Notes under the pieces: generated by a model
Database searches by the model: none
The model's input: only the letters and a program-made list of their open reading frames with translations
What the model was told of the DNA's origin: nothing
Shown: piece after piece, positions 35,549-47,200 of the stretch
Numbering within the stretch: the stretch's first letter is position 1
Layout of the letters: the number at the start of each line of letters is the position of its first letter
DNA from: Chloranthus sessilifolius
Lineage: Eukaryota; Streptophyta; Magnoliopsida; Chloranthales; Chloranthaceae
Assembly: GCA_021018995.1 (NCBI GenBank)
Contig: CM037596.1
Coordinates: forward strand, 69,915,367-69,979,366
Length of the DNA stretch: 64,000 nt
Direction of reading: 5' to 3'
Made by a program: the position numbers and the translations under genes

Positions 35549-37892
35549 TGTAACAGCCCAAATTTCCTAATCGCGAAATCTAGACCGTCGGATCGACGCT
35601 AAGGCCGATCCCCGAATGAAACACTTCGCACATCCACACGCAAAGCGGAAACAAAGCAAGAACCCTGGCTACGCAAATAGAGAAATTGAGTCATCCTGAA
35701 CGAAAAGAAATCTCCAATTCTATATCTCAAAAAGACAAAAATAACGATTCTAATCTCATGCAAAACCCATGGAAATAAGAACCAAAAAGAATCACTGGTG
35801 ATGGTCGACCATCATCGAAACATGGTTCACAAAAGAATAATACAAATGTGACCCAAAATATTTGTTTACATCACAAAAATATACTAAGATCCATCACTCC
35901 AAAGCCGGACCTACCCTTTCTTTGAGCAGATAAAGCAATTCTCCGGATGAGGCTCAGAATCCTCCTCCCCATGAGAGAAATTAGGATCCTCCTCCCTTAC
36001 GGCATCCTCAAAGTTAGCCTCAGCTCCTGTACCTGTGACGTATAGTCGAGGAATGAGCTAACAACATAAGCTCAGTAAGAAATACCAATAGCATGCATAT
36101 TCTTAACGTCACACATATCTTATGACCTACCGAAACATGATTTTTCTCATAAAGATGCACAATTTCAATGATAGTTGAATGAAACAAAAGACATTTCTCT
36201 TAGTTTGAAAAACTTATCATATGCTCTTCTACTGATTCATAAAATACACAACACAAAAAGGAAACTTAAAGTGCTTCACTTAAATAGTCCATCGAGCATG
36301 TATAGCATCAAGCCCCCGATGAAATACCCACCATCATCGTTCAAATGAACCATTTTCACATGGTGCCCAAGGTCCCAAAAATGATGGACACTTGTGCCGA
36401 ACACAATTATCGTTGGCCGGTATAATTCACAAGATCACACCAGATCGCTAAGGTTATACGGATATCCTGCCGTACTGGTCACGGATATCCCATCGTGTCG
36501 GTAATATATATTACCGTGTCGGCCGGGTATTCACATATTCAACCTTAAATCATAGTGTATATATATATAGCTTATCGTCGTGTAGTGTGCTAATTATATC
36601 TAAATTGAAGGTTTAAACACATTCTTTCACACATATTTATCGAAATGAATCTTGAAAGATTCTCACATCATGAACACAATTTATAAAACACACACACATG
36701 CTTACACATTCATAGTTTCAAAAGCTTATGAAAACTCAATGGTGATTGATAACAAGCCACATCATATCATAATTGACATGCTAGTCATATCAAATTCACA
36801 TGGTATAGAGATTTCCTACCTCAGACACGAAGTTACAAGCGAAGTACTTAATCCTTTAGCTTTTCTCATACATCTTCTAGCTCAAACCTAATACATAACA
36901 TATTATAATTTATACATCAGAAAATGACGCAAAATGGAAAGATATAAGATCTCCCCAAAGACCCTCAAACAAAACACAACAAAATCCTGAATCTACCTAA
37001 TTCAATCGATCGAATCCTATTTCGATCGATCGATTTTCAAATTTGATCGATCGAAATGAATTTCGATCAGTCGACTCCTTCAAAGACTCCAATTTCTGGC
37101 ACCACAACTCGATCGAACAATTTCAAACTCGATCGATCGATTTCCTAAATTGATCAATCGGATTATTTTTTGATCGGTCGATTCATCCATAAGTCACTTA
37201 ACACACTCACTGCTTTCCACTTTCGATCGACCGAGTGTTCAACTCGATCAACAGATGTGCAATTTGATCGATCGAATTATTTTTTGATCGATCAGATTTC
37301 AAGGCAAATCGTATTTCATACAATCATTTCAAAATCGATCAATCGAATCCAATTTTGATCGATCGAATTTGACAGATTTCATTAGTCACTTGGGTTTATC
37401 ATCCTAAACCCAAATTTCTCTCAAATCTCATCTTAGCTTTCTAAATTTAACCATAATCCCACAAAATTAACACAATCATTCATAGCTTACCTTATCTTGA
37501 TCAATCACCTCGCTCAAGGTAATTTACCGGCGAGGGTTTCAAAATAAAATCCGCTGTCACGCTCAGCTCTTACGTACACTCCGCTCTTCACGCATTCAAT
37601 TCGGCGCATTAAATTTGGGAGTTACTACCAAATCCTCACCTCCTCCTTTCTCTCTCTAAAACTCTCAAGAAATAAATGCAAGACAAATAATTGCAAATGA
37701 TTTCTAACATGAATTTTTATACCCCTTTTTCTAACAAGGACTTTACTTCTTTGCGAAGCACATACAAACACCACAAGTGTTAACGAACACACCTAACGTC
37801 TTCTCTAGGTCTCACCTACCTTGTGTGCCGTGCAAACACGCACACGAAATCAAACATACACACGGCACTTAGGAAGTTTCTCAGGCGTTACA
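35549..37892 (-). repeat. 5' LTR of the Tekay-like element
   Basis: The LTR runs from TGTAACAGCCC at the left (the 3' end, ...GGGCTGTTACA on the - strand) to GGCGTTACA at the right (start TGTAACGCC on the - strand), 2344 bp. Right flank is AAGAG; the partner target duplication could not be found because the 3' LTR is absent. TATA-like sequences on the - strand occur near 36550 and 36975. Strings TAATATATATTACCG near 36505 and a CA-rich stretch near 37800 are other local features. Confidence 0.85.
37006..37366. repeat. Cluster of TCGATCGA palindromes in the Tekay-like LTR
   Basis: Exact TCGATCGA at 37006, 37022, 37026, 37047, 37109, 37129, 37133, 37268 and 37359, with many one-base variants between. 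The cluster starts 526 bp into the LTR, in U3. The same motif stands in front of accessory ORF copy A at 30209-30522, and the first unit shares about 20 bp beyond the palindrome. Confidence 0.9.
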
Positions 37893-38167
37893 AAGAGTCA
37901 CTAGAGGACTCAAATGAAGATGAGAAACTGACATGCCTTAGGTGTTGAACAACTGGATTCATACTAGACTCATTCATCTCTTGGGGCGGCATGCGTGGGC
38001 GCCTAACGCAACACTTCCTAGTAGTTTGGCGCACTCTCACCAATTCCTGGTAACCAAGGAAATACCCAAATTATTCTTTATAGGTAATATTTGATTTATT
38101 TCGAACTTATGGTTTCACAACCTAAGGTCACCTAGGGTTTCACTAAACTTATTCTTTGAAACCAAAT

Positions 38168-40135
38168 TGTCACGCCCCGAAATCCGCTACATGACCAATT
38201 TCGACACATGAACGCATTTAATAATCAAATTTCAAATAAAGGAAACACAACAGGCCATTTTCATTAACTAGAATTCAAAGTTACATTCATATCATTCTCA
38301 AATTAAAATAACTCCTACCCAAAGCTAATTCAACAAGTCCTCTGGGGTCTCTTCCTGAAAAGAAACTCCTGAGCTACAAGGTCCGGTCTCTGAAATTTAA
38401 ATAGCGACGGGAGTGAGATAAAACTCAACTAGTAATCCCCAAAAATAAGTAATATAATTCCTACAACTTTTATGAATATAGTTTTATCATTTTCAAATGG
38501 AGAATATGAGATACGACTTGTCATAAGAGAAATACTATCATCTATATCATTACATAAAATTCAATGGATCAATGTGGAGAAGAAGAACAAAAATAATTTA
38601 GTCTATAATTATACTACATATATTGTATAATTGTTAAGATAATAGCACCAATCCAATTGCAGTGGTATTCATATAACCATTCATCTTTGATATCAGTTAC
38701 AAAGGAGGGTTCTATATCTTTTATTAATCCCAATGTCAATCGTGCCGATCTAGCTTGACGGGGTTTACTTTCTATTACGGAAGTACAGAGATGGTCATGT
38801 TCATCCAATACTACCATGCAGCCCCGTGGGGATCTTAACTAAATATCATATTCGCATATATATATTTTGCAATCCTTTTTCATGTCAGACATCATTTCGC
38901 CAACTTCTGATTTTCATCATTTTGAAATTTCATCAACATTCAAGAACATGTTAATCAACATAACAATTATATTTCAACATTGAAAAACTATACCAGTGGT
39001 TGAAAAATGTATGCAATAGTTATGATATCCCTATGCTATGACAATCATGCTCTAACAACAATAAGAGAATTTACATATGCGAGTTCACTATCAATATTCA
39101 CCATATGAGGTATTCACATAATCGATTTATATAAGGACAATATTTATACTTTGTTATTAAACTAAAATGGTATAGATAAAGTCACTTGCCTTAATCATTA
39201 GATCCAAGGGTTTCATGTGGCGTGCACAAAGTTTCACGGTTCCAATGGTCACCTGGGCACAAGGGGAAAAAGTTCTCAATAAGGATATTGTCGAAGTTGG
39301 GAAAAAGAGAGAGAACATGGTCATCGAAGATTAGGGTATTCAAATCCCTATTTTAGAACAAGTCAATTTTATAATAATTAAAATAAAAATTCAGCTTTTA
39401 AAACTCTTAGTTTAATAAAATCTACAACTAAATGCAAAATCTGTGCCAATATAAAATAACTTTAAATTTCTTGTTTAATGGAAAAAAATCCTAAAATATT
39501 TTATTTTAAAAATTCTGATTTAATATATAAAAGATAGAATTAAAATTTTAATGTAATAGATAAAATTCAGTTTTAAAGTTCTTAAATTTCTGAACCCGAT
39601 ATTATAAGATACTTCTCTAGTTTATACGATAATTTCTAAATTAGGAATTCACCAAAACAATTAATATATACATAATTAGAAATTTATCAAAACAAATAAT
39701 ATATATATATATATATATATAATTATAATAGAGAGGAGGAGAGAACACTAGTGATGACCGGTGTTATCGGGGAAAATTCCGGTGATCGGAGAATAGAGAA
39801 AAATAAAATAAAAAGAAGATAAAATACCAAATAAAAGACATACCTTAGAGAAAAAGAGGATCTTGAAGAAGATCTTGGTGTGAAAGAGAGGAGGAAGAGT
39901 GCTCTATATATAGGCTCGGTAGGGTGATCGTTCGGATTCGAAATTAATCGACGAGTAATGAGAGCGTCACTGAATTGAAGAAGAAGAAGAAAAGATAAAC
40001 AAAGATTTGAGATTTAAGTTACACGGGGAAGGTTAGGGTGTATAGCATAGGCAAGATAGTGTGTGTGTGCTCATGGGTCGAAGCGGGTGGGGTTTGGGCG
40101 AGTCGAGTAATGGGTCGGTTAAGTTAGGTCGTCAC
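38168..40135 (-). repeat. LTR of another gypsy element (- strand)
   Basis: Starts with TGTCACGCCCCGAAATCC at the left and ends near GGTCGTCAC at the right, about 1.97 kb. A TATA box CTATATATAG on the - strand is at 39903-39912. The right 260 bp recur at 41700-41963, which identifies it as an LTR rather than unique DNA. No primer site or coding sequence is attached. No palindrome cluster is seen in this LTR. Confidence 0.65.
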
Positions 40136-40640
40136 GGGGACCTCGCGCTGCTCACTTGCGATGGTGTCTCGAATCAATGTAGAACCAACCCTACACGAAG
40201 TGACTGAAGTCTTTACTTTTAGAGAGAAATTGGGAGAGAGAGAGAACTTGGAAAATGGCAATGGCTTGAAACCCTAAAGGGTTAAATCTGTGTCACCAAC
40301 TCACTGTTTCGGTGGTGTGAATCGATGAAGAAACTGGGCGGAATAGAAGATGAAGTGAATGGCAAACATATTGCAAGAGAGAGAGAGAGCGCTTGGCAAT
40401 GGCGGATTTATTTATGGGGGAGAGAGAGAGAGAGAGGGCAACTTCAAACCCTAAATGCTAAATCGGAGTCACCGACTCACCGTTTCAGTGGTTTGAATCG
40501 ATGAAGAAACTGGGAGATAGAGAGATTAAGTGAAAGGCAAAGAGGGTGGCAAATGGCAATGGCAGATTGCTAGAGAGAGAGGGCAGCTTGACAAATAACA
40601 CTTTTGCCCCCTTGTTAATCCGATGAGCGATAATAAGGTA
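40136..40640. repeat. Non-coding DNA with a 177-bp direct duplication
   Basis: The unit beginning CTTGAAACCCTAAA at 40265 recurs as CTTCAAACCCTAAA at 40442. Both copies contain ACTCACYGTTTC, ATCGATGAAGAAACTGGG and GA-rich runs. Confidence 0.7.
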
Positions 40641-41699
40641 GGCTACTTTTGCCAATTTACAAGCCTCCTTTATAAAAAAACTATATTATTAACGGGTCGA
40701 GTTCGGGCCAAGCATACTACCCCAAAAATTTTAAATACCTATTTAATCCCATTTATTTGTTACATCACAGCCCGAACTTGAACCCGTTTATTATTCGGGC
40801 TTAGCCTGGCATGACCCGTTTATTAAATGGCTTATATAATTGGACCCAAACTCGGCCCATCCGGGCCGGGTCCTGGATGAAACCCGCCCCATTGATAGCC
40901 CTAAGTATATGGATGTAGAAGAAGAGGAAGACCAATGAATACCTAGATGGAAGTCATGAGAAAAGATGTAAAGGATTTTGAAGTTACAGAGAACTTAGCG
41001 CTAATCCAAAATGAGTGGAGAAATAGAACTCGCAAAGTCGACCATAAATAGATGGGATAAGGCTATGACGATAATGATGATGCATTACATAATCCACATG
41101 CATCAATAAATCAAAATCATAATAAAAAAATAAAAAATAAAAAAATAAAAATAAAAAAAAACTTAAAGAAATATCATTAAAAGATGTATCACAATTATAA
41201 AAATTTGGGAAATTCATCAAATTCAAAAAATAAAAATCAAGAAAGATTTGGAGGACTGACGAATCAGCCAAATATTTGGTGAGAAGTTTGAGAAATCATT
41301 TATTAGGCGAATTTTGCAAAAATTTGATTAATTCGGAGAATTTGGTTCCATAAATGTTATGTATCCCAAAATTTGACCTTAGTAACAAAAACTAGCGCTC
41401 GAGTCAAGTAACTAATAACACCTCATAGATATATTTCTAAGATGGGGTAATGGCTCCTGAGCGACATTTAAACACCAAATGGTGTGTAAATGATCCTTCA
41501 CCATTAAAATGTCACTTTTTATCTCACACTTGAAGTGTGTTTCATCATTGTGCCATGTGGCACACATCTACGATCAATCTAAATTGCCCAAGTGGAAATC
41601 TGTCATTAGAAGATGTCTCGGCAAAAGGACCATGCTTATAAGTGGATGTAAACCATTCGATCGGTAAACTTTAATATCAACCATCAAAATTAAGAACAA
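40641..41699. other. Non-coding region with a GC-skewed tail and a palindrome trio
   Basis: 40710-40905 has repeated CCGGGC/GCCCGAA words ending in ATTGATAGCCCTA, a type of end seen in some non-autonomous DNA transposons; I cannot assign it. 41100-41160 is an A-rich microsatellite. 41465-41564 holds three different hairpins, followed at 41635 by TTATAAG. Confidence 0.35.
41465..41564. repeat. Three unlike hairpins within 100 bp
   Basis: 41465-41492 (13-bp arms CATTTAAACACCA/TGGTGTGTAAATG, one mismatch), 41526-41538 (ACACTT-G-AAGTGT) and 41549-41564 (TGTGCCA-TG-TGGCACA). A + strand TATA-like TTATAAG lies about 75 bp further on. Confidence 0.75.
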
Positions 41700-41963
41700 C
41701 CATTGGTGTGAAAGAGAGGAGGAAGAAAGTTCTATATATATACTCGGTGGGGTGATCGTTCGGATTTGAAATTAATCGACGAGTAATGAGGGCATTACTG
41801 AATTGGAGAAGAATAAGAAAAGAGAAACAAAGATATGGGATTTAAGTTGCAAGTGAAACGTTAAGGTGTACAACATATGCAAGATAGTGTGTGTGCTCAT
41901 GGGTTGAAACGGGTCGGGTTGGGTCGAGTCGAGTAATGGGTCGGTTAAGTTGGATTGTCACAA
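41700..41963 (-). repeat. LTR fragment matching 39878-40133
   Basis: Shared words include GGTGTGAAAGAGAGGAGG, GGTGATCGTTCGGATT, AATTAATCGACGAGTAATGAG and GTAATGGGTCGGTTAAGTT. It represents only the U3 end of that LTR, so a deletion or recombination removed the rest. Confidence 0.8.
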
Positions 41964-42600
41964 GATGTGACAGCCCGATTTTCCCAACATGGATTTCTGG
42001 GATTATTTTTTTTTGTCCAACTAGAAAAACCTAGACCGCCAGATCATAGCTCACAATCTGATACAGAATACTTAGCATCCACACACATGTGGAAATCAAA
42101 GCAGATAATACATATAACATAATTAAAATCTCCAATTCTAATATCCAACATGAACAGTAAACTAAAACAAACCACCGGTGATGACCGACCATCACCTAAC
42201 AGTGGCATACAATATGTATAATAGCACGAATGGACTAAGCCCAAACTTACCAAACTCCATAATGTACTAAATCTACGATTGTAACAGCTGCCACATTCTG
42301 ATCCTGACAATATCAGGTACGGGCTCGAGTAGGGTTAAGCTTGTGCCAAAAATGTGACACAAAGAACTGGTTTAGAAGGTTAATGATGACTGTTAAATAG
42401 TAGAACCTTAGTGGGCTAATATTAATAATTGAGACAATGAATTAGATAGAAATTAAAATATTCAGAGCCCTCCTAAGGACGAAAATGTGCGTAACACAAT
42501 TTTAAATAATGCATATGGCTGCTAGGCACTGAGGGGTGTTAATTCTTTGACCCAAAACCCAGTAGTGCATGGAGAAAAATACCAACCAAGACTTGGTGGC

Positions 42601-42717
42601 CTTGCCTCAACACCTGAGGCAAGCATAGTGGGTTGCCTTAGCACCTGAGGCAAGTAAAGCACCTTGCCTCAGCGCCTGAGGCAAGCATGAGAGGTTGCCT
42701 CAGCAATTGAGATAGGC
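42601..42717. repeat. Four hairpins, arms CTTGCCTCAG, period 31 bp
   Basis: Copies at 42601, 42632, 42663 and 42694. The third is perfect: CTTGCCTCAG, loop CGC, CTGAGGCAAG. The others have one to several changes. A TATA-like TATATATAG lies about 30 bp to the right. Confidence 0.9.
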
Positions 42718-43403
42718 ACTTAAATAAAGCAACCTTTATAAAATTATATATATAGATATTCCCGTAATGTATTAGCTTGGTAGTGGAATGAAGCCTATTT
42801 TGGCTTATTTGCTAATACACCATACAAGTGTGTGTATGCACAAGAGGTGATTCCAGCCCCAAACAGCTTGCAAGCTGTTTTAAGTAGCAGCAGCCTACAC
42901 GCATGCATGAGTCACAGTTTGACTCCATGCACGCAAAGAGCAACTTAAGTTCTACAAGAGCTCGCCAGCCACTTCCTTCTTCTTCCTTCTTCCGCTTCAA
43001 TCCCTGATGAAACCAGTCCCTGCACAACCATTCAAACCAGAGATACAACCATTAAAATGCTTACGACACCGTTTCAGCGTCGTTGTAATCACGAGTCCAC
43101 CAAAAGGTATGTCGTAAACACACAGCTTTACTAGACTAGGTTAGTTAAGAAGTTCATTTAGATAAATGATAAATTTGTGTTGTCGATTCACTGAGACCGA
43201 ATCAGCAACCCGAATCACAAATTAAAATGGGTTTTGGAACCCGTATTGGTAAATAAACTACACTGAAAATTTCGCACAAAAATGAATAAGAAAATATAAT
43301 TTTCTGTGCAATATATATAAGAAATATAGTATCCATATTTATACAAAATAACCAACCAATTTTTTGAGTAAAAGAAGCCAAAATGGAGTAGAAAATACCC
43401 TTG

Positions 43404-43706
43404 CAAGCCAAGCCTGATAGGCTTGCCGTGACAACTTTACATTCTTGCCGCGGCAAGTTACTCAGGCTTGTCGCAGCAACATTATGCTCAGACCACTATG
43501 TGGTATTTTCATCATAACGTTTGACCTCAAACTCCGATTGGCACAATTCTTAATGCGTTGGAAAGGGGACAACGAGCCCTACAATGTTTATGAGACAAAA
43601 AATTCCTAAATCCAATGTTTAAAGGGTCAAAATTTGGTGACAAGTCACGAAAACATGCTCAGCTGCAAAGCTTGCCACGACAACCTATGTTGCTTGCCGC
43701 GGCAAC
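43404..43706. repeat. CTTGCCGCGGCAAG palindromes in paired copies
   Basis: Exact 14-bp palindrome at 43444-43457 and TTGCCGCGGCAA at 43694-43705; decayed copies at about 43421, 43468 and 43670. The copies come in pairs about 23 bp apart. The pairs sit on either side of a conserved LTR block at 43511-43567. Arms CTTGCC/GGCAAG are the same as those of the hairpins at 42601-42717. Confidence 0.88.
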
Positions 43707-43927
43707 CCTACATCTGACGCACTTGGTGATACCTCTGTCAGGGGTTTGCGCTGGGATGACTTGCTGAGTTTGACCATGAGACTTGGGACCATAAATGTTC
43801 CATATTTGGGCGTCTATGTTGACCCAATAAACCATTAAAATTACTAAAACTATGACCATAAATCCTAAGTATTTGGTACACATGATGAGTTTGCTTGAAG
43901 ACATCCATGCACGGGTAACCAGTTACA

Positions 43928-45430
43928 CGTAAGCCTGGTATAAGGTAGGGAGATTACCTTGCTGACTTATATTTTAGTATTTCATTGCACTTTTGAGTAG
44001 CATGATAATTGTGTTGTATAGTCAGTATGAATTGATCATGCTCATGATGCCTCCATATATTTATCAATATTTCTATTCGATACATGATCAAGGATTATAT
44101 GCATCTGAGAATAACTAATAGATAAAGGATGTCCATGATTAGATGTCCATGATTGCACAGTGATGCCAAATTGACAGTGATGTATATGGATAATATTAGT
44201 ACACTAGATACCTACATAGGTGCATGTTGGATTGAACGATGATGATTGATATATCTATCGGCCTGGTATAAAACGAAGATTGTCAGTTAATTTGGTATAG
44301 TAGTTATTATCTACAAGTTCCATGAGTGTATGATGATTTGCAGACCTGATCTATCTTAGTTTCCGTCATGTCTTATTTTCTTCTGATAGAAGATTAGTAG
44401 GATAATATAAAAGAGTAGAGATATCTCATAACTCGTGTTAACTAGTATGATGAATGATTCCATATATGCTAGTGTAGTTTATGCAAAGATAAAGAAATCC
44501 GATAACTAGCATAAATCTAATATCTAGATCTGATATACGAGAGCATGTCAAAATATTGTGCTAAGTACAGCTCAGTGATGATCCGATTTTGATAAAGTTA
44601 GTTAACAAAAATACTTTTACCTCACTAAGCTATGTCAGCTAGATGAAACGCCCATTTAGTTAGTTTTGATGGATGATCCTATATGCTTATTAAAGTTCAG
44701 TTCAATGAATAGTTAGGCATGAAAAAGCTAAATTCAGTTGGATGTATAGTAGTGCATGATGACGAGAAGATCAGTTTAGACGTACGCTTTTGTATAATTA
44801 TTCATGATGCTCGATGTATAGTATACTGATGATATGATACTTAGGATTTTTATTTAACTATGATCATGTCAGTATTGATAATGATGATAGAGTAAGTTGA
44901 AATGACTGTTTTTGCATGACTCAACTCATGATGGTTTTAATGAATAAATATGCTAGTTCCGCATGATGGTAATAAGATCAGTATTACATATGGTCATGCT
45001 ATGAAATTCAGTTCGATATACGATTATGCAACAACAAAATAGTTCAGTTCTATATGTGGGTTATGTAATGATGTTAATAGATCAGTTTTAATGAATGTTG
45101 ATGAATAATGATATACGTTCAAATATGACGTATGATTAATATATACACATGCTAGTTTTCAAAGTATGACTATGACTGATGGTGTTAGATCAGCTTCGAG
45201 AGCTACAGACTTGATATATGCTTTACATAATTATGATCCTAGTTCAGCTTGGATACATGAATATCAATAATTATGATAATTGCAGTTATATATGATCATG
45301 TGAGTTCAGCTATTCAAATCAGTTTTGCTATATAACATTTATTCACGATGTACTCGCATATATGTTACCATGCATTTTTCATATCCTGTTATCCTTGATG
45401 TCATGTACACTTCTTTATTTCATCTTGAAT
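43928..45430. other. Non-coding AT-rich DNA with loose repeats
   Basis: No coding similarity. Words such as GATCAGTTTTAATGAAT, AGTTCAGCTT and CATGATG recur irregularly, which suggests an old, degraded tandem array or LTR. Nothing else is recognisable. Confidence 0.35.
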
Positions 45431-45662
45431 CAAGTGATCCCGCTAACTCGGGAGCTTGATATCTCGTCCAAGTGATCCTGCTAACTCGGGAGCTTGATAT
45501 CTCGTCCAAGTGATCCCGCTAACTCAAGATCTTGATATCTCGTCCAAGTGATCTTGCTAACTCGGGAGCTTGACTTTCTCGGTCCAAGAGATCCTGCTAA
45601 CTCAGGAGCTTGATTTTCTCGATCCAAGTGATCCCGCTAACTTGGGAGCTTGATTTTCTTGT
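45431..45662. repeat. Six-copy tandem repeat, 38-40 bp, each unit a stem-loop
   Basis: Units start at 45431, 45469, 45507, 45545, 45585 and 45625. Each contains CAAGTGATCCCGCTAACTCG then GGAGCTTG; CAAG...CCCG can pair with CGGG...CTTG. Confidence 0.92.
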
Positions 45663-46606
45663 TTCTTGTATGTCTTGTTTCAGTATAATTTCTGTAATTG
45701 TCTATCATGATTCCTTGTTAGTATGATTCCTCATATTTGTTCAGCATGAATCTGTTAGCATGATACAATATTTGCATGATTTATTGCTTGTTATACTATA
45801 TGTTGCTAGAATAAATACTAAATATTGCGAGAATATATATAAGGTTGTGCAACCGTGGGATTTTTTACGATCCCCATCGCGACGATGCGCTCTCTAACAA
45901 AAATATAGAGTCACCAGCCGGAGCTTTCGGTGTCCCGGGATACCTAGTTCATTTTTATGAGCACCGAAGTGCTGAAAATATGACTCTGAATCCGCTCCAC
46001 ACCAAAGGCTCTTGGGTAGGGGCTTCGGTTATCGATCGGGAAGGTGTTAAGCACCCATCAACCCGCTAAATGCGGTCTCTACTTAAGGCCAGATCTATGT
46101 GGGGCTGGTTTATATAGTATATATATATATAATTATGTATATATAAAAGAAAGTAAAATGAGCGGCACTTCCCCTTGCCCGAAGGCACACCGATCCTATT
46201 GAGGCCTTCCCACTTGCCGAAATTTGGGCAGTGTAACAGCTCAATTCTAGGATAGAGGAAAAGCAAAAGAAGGTAGAGGAATAGAGGGGAGAGCCGGAGC
46301 TCTCGGGCCCTTGTAGCACCGTTGGGGAGCCTTGTGTGGCTTGCCTTGATGAGCTCTTGAAGGCTTCGTATGGTGGAAAATGGGATTCTAACTCCTAGGA
46401 CTTAAAGCTAAGAGGTAGGGGATGGAGGCTAGGGGATCACACACACCTAGGCTAAGGGTTTTGGATGCAAGAACAAGCCTGAAAGGAGGTTTTGGAATTC
46501 TAGAATTTGAATGAAAATAGTGCACCAAAGGGAGAAAGATCTTCTCACTTTAAGCTCTTTCTCTCTTAGGTAGAAATTTTCAACCCCTAAACCAAGGGGA
46601 GGGGGG

Positions 46607-46619
46607 CTCTATTTATAGG
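46607..46619 (-). promoter_or_regulatory. TATA box of the Tat element 2 LTR
   Basis: CCTATAAATAGAG on the - strand, 280-470 bp downstream of the palindromes; it would start the genomic RNA. Confidence 0.75.
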
Positions 46620-46897
46620 AAAAGGGTGGATTAGGAGATCACTTAGATGCTAATTGGAGTTAGCAATTAGGTAATCTCAAATCTAAGGTTTCCTAGGATT
46701 TTGAGAGCTTGGAAAGGTGTGAAGGTGGTTCTAATAGTGGATGATGGGGTGAGGCCTTAAGCCACTTGGAGGGTTGCAAATAGGCACTAAGAGGGTGTAA
46801 CAGAACTAGCAAAACACACCCCAAAAATCAAGATGGTCAATAAGTCAAACTCCAATCTCGATTTTCGAGGCAAAAACCCACAATTACTGTTCATATG

Positions 46898-47073
46898 CCT
46901 GGCGCAACTATTAGTTGCGCCAGGTAAAAGCACAGTAAAACAGTAGCGAACAGTAGCCTGGAAGTTGGCTTCGCAAGGGGTGGTGGGACCCATTTATGCC
47001 TGGTGCAACTATTAGTTGCGCCAGGCCATTTCTGGGGGAAAAATGCCTGGTGCAACTATTAGTTGCGCCAGGC
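46898..47073. repeat. Palindrome cluster A (LTR U3): three 27-29 bp palindromes
   Basis: Arms CCTGGCGCAACTA and its reverse complement around a central T. Copies: 46898-46924 (perfect), 46998-47026 and 47045-47073 (each one mismatch, GGTGC for GGCGC). Confidence 0.95.
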
Positions 47074-47105
47074 AAAAATCCTGAAATTCTGCCTGATTTT
47101 CAAAC

Positions 47106-47200
47106 GGTCATAGCTTTTGATATACAACTCCGATTGGGGTTATTCTTGGCTCGTTGGAAATCTGGAGAAGTTCTCTTTCCAATGGTATATGAATTGATAT
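47106..47200. promoter_or_regulatory. Conserved LTR block next to palindrome cluster A
   Basis: GGTCATAGCTTTTGA, then CTCCGATTGG and CGTTGGAAA. The same block in the same order is at 43511-43567 in an unrelated LTR, about 33 bp from its palindromes. I recall similar words from many plant LTRs; function unknown. Confidence 0.6.

Larger units (their letters stand above)
30690..37892 (-). mobile_element. Tekay/Del-like Ty3/gypsy chromovirus, 3' LTR missing
   Basis: On the - strand: complete 5' LTR, initiator tRNA-Met primer site, gag with zinc knuckle, protease, RT, RNase H, integrase and a C-terminal chromodomain. The chromodomain together with LTR ends TGTAAC...TTACA and a large LTR points to Tekay/Del. 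Pol is split into several frames. The 3' LTR expected left of 30690 is absent or rearranged. Confidence 0.88.
41966..43927 (-). repeat. LTR related to the Tekay LTR, apparently solo
   Basis: Left end TGTGACAGCCCG and right end CAGTTACA (start TGTAACTGG on the - strand), 1962 bp. The left 180 bp resemble the end of the Tekay LTR (shared TAGACCG, CATCCACAC, AAATCTCCAATTCTA). A - strand TATA-like TTGTATAAATATGG lies near 43335. No primer site or purine tract at either end and the flanks CAAGA and CGTAA do not match, so it is solo or truncated. It carries two palindrome sets. Confidence 0.6.

Noticed and set aside
37893..38167. Target site duplications for the Tekay, solo LTR and Tat elements
   Set aside because: Flanks AAGAG (Tekay), CAAGA/CGTAA (41966-43927) and CAAAT (38168) do not pair with a partner, or the partner lies outside the window.
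40984..41271. Phe/Tyr-rich ORF on the - strand
   Set aside because: Encoded by an A-rich microsatellite; composition alone explains it.
45431..45662. CRISPR-like regular repeat
   Set aside because: Units are directly joined and alike throughout with no unique spacers, and the window is plant DNA.
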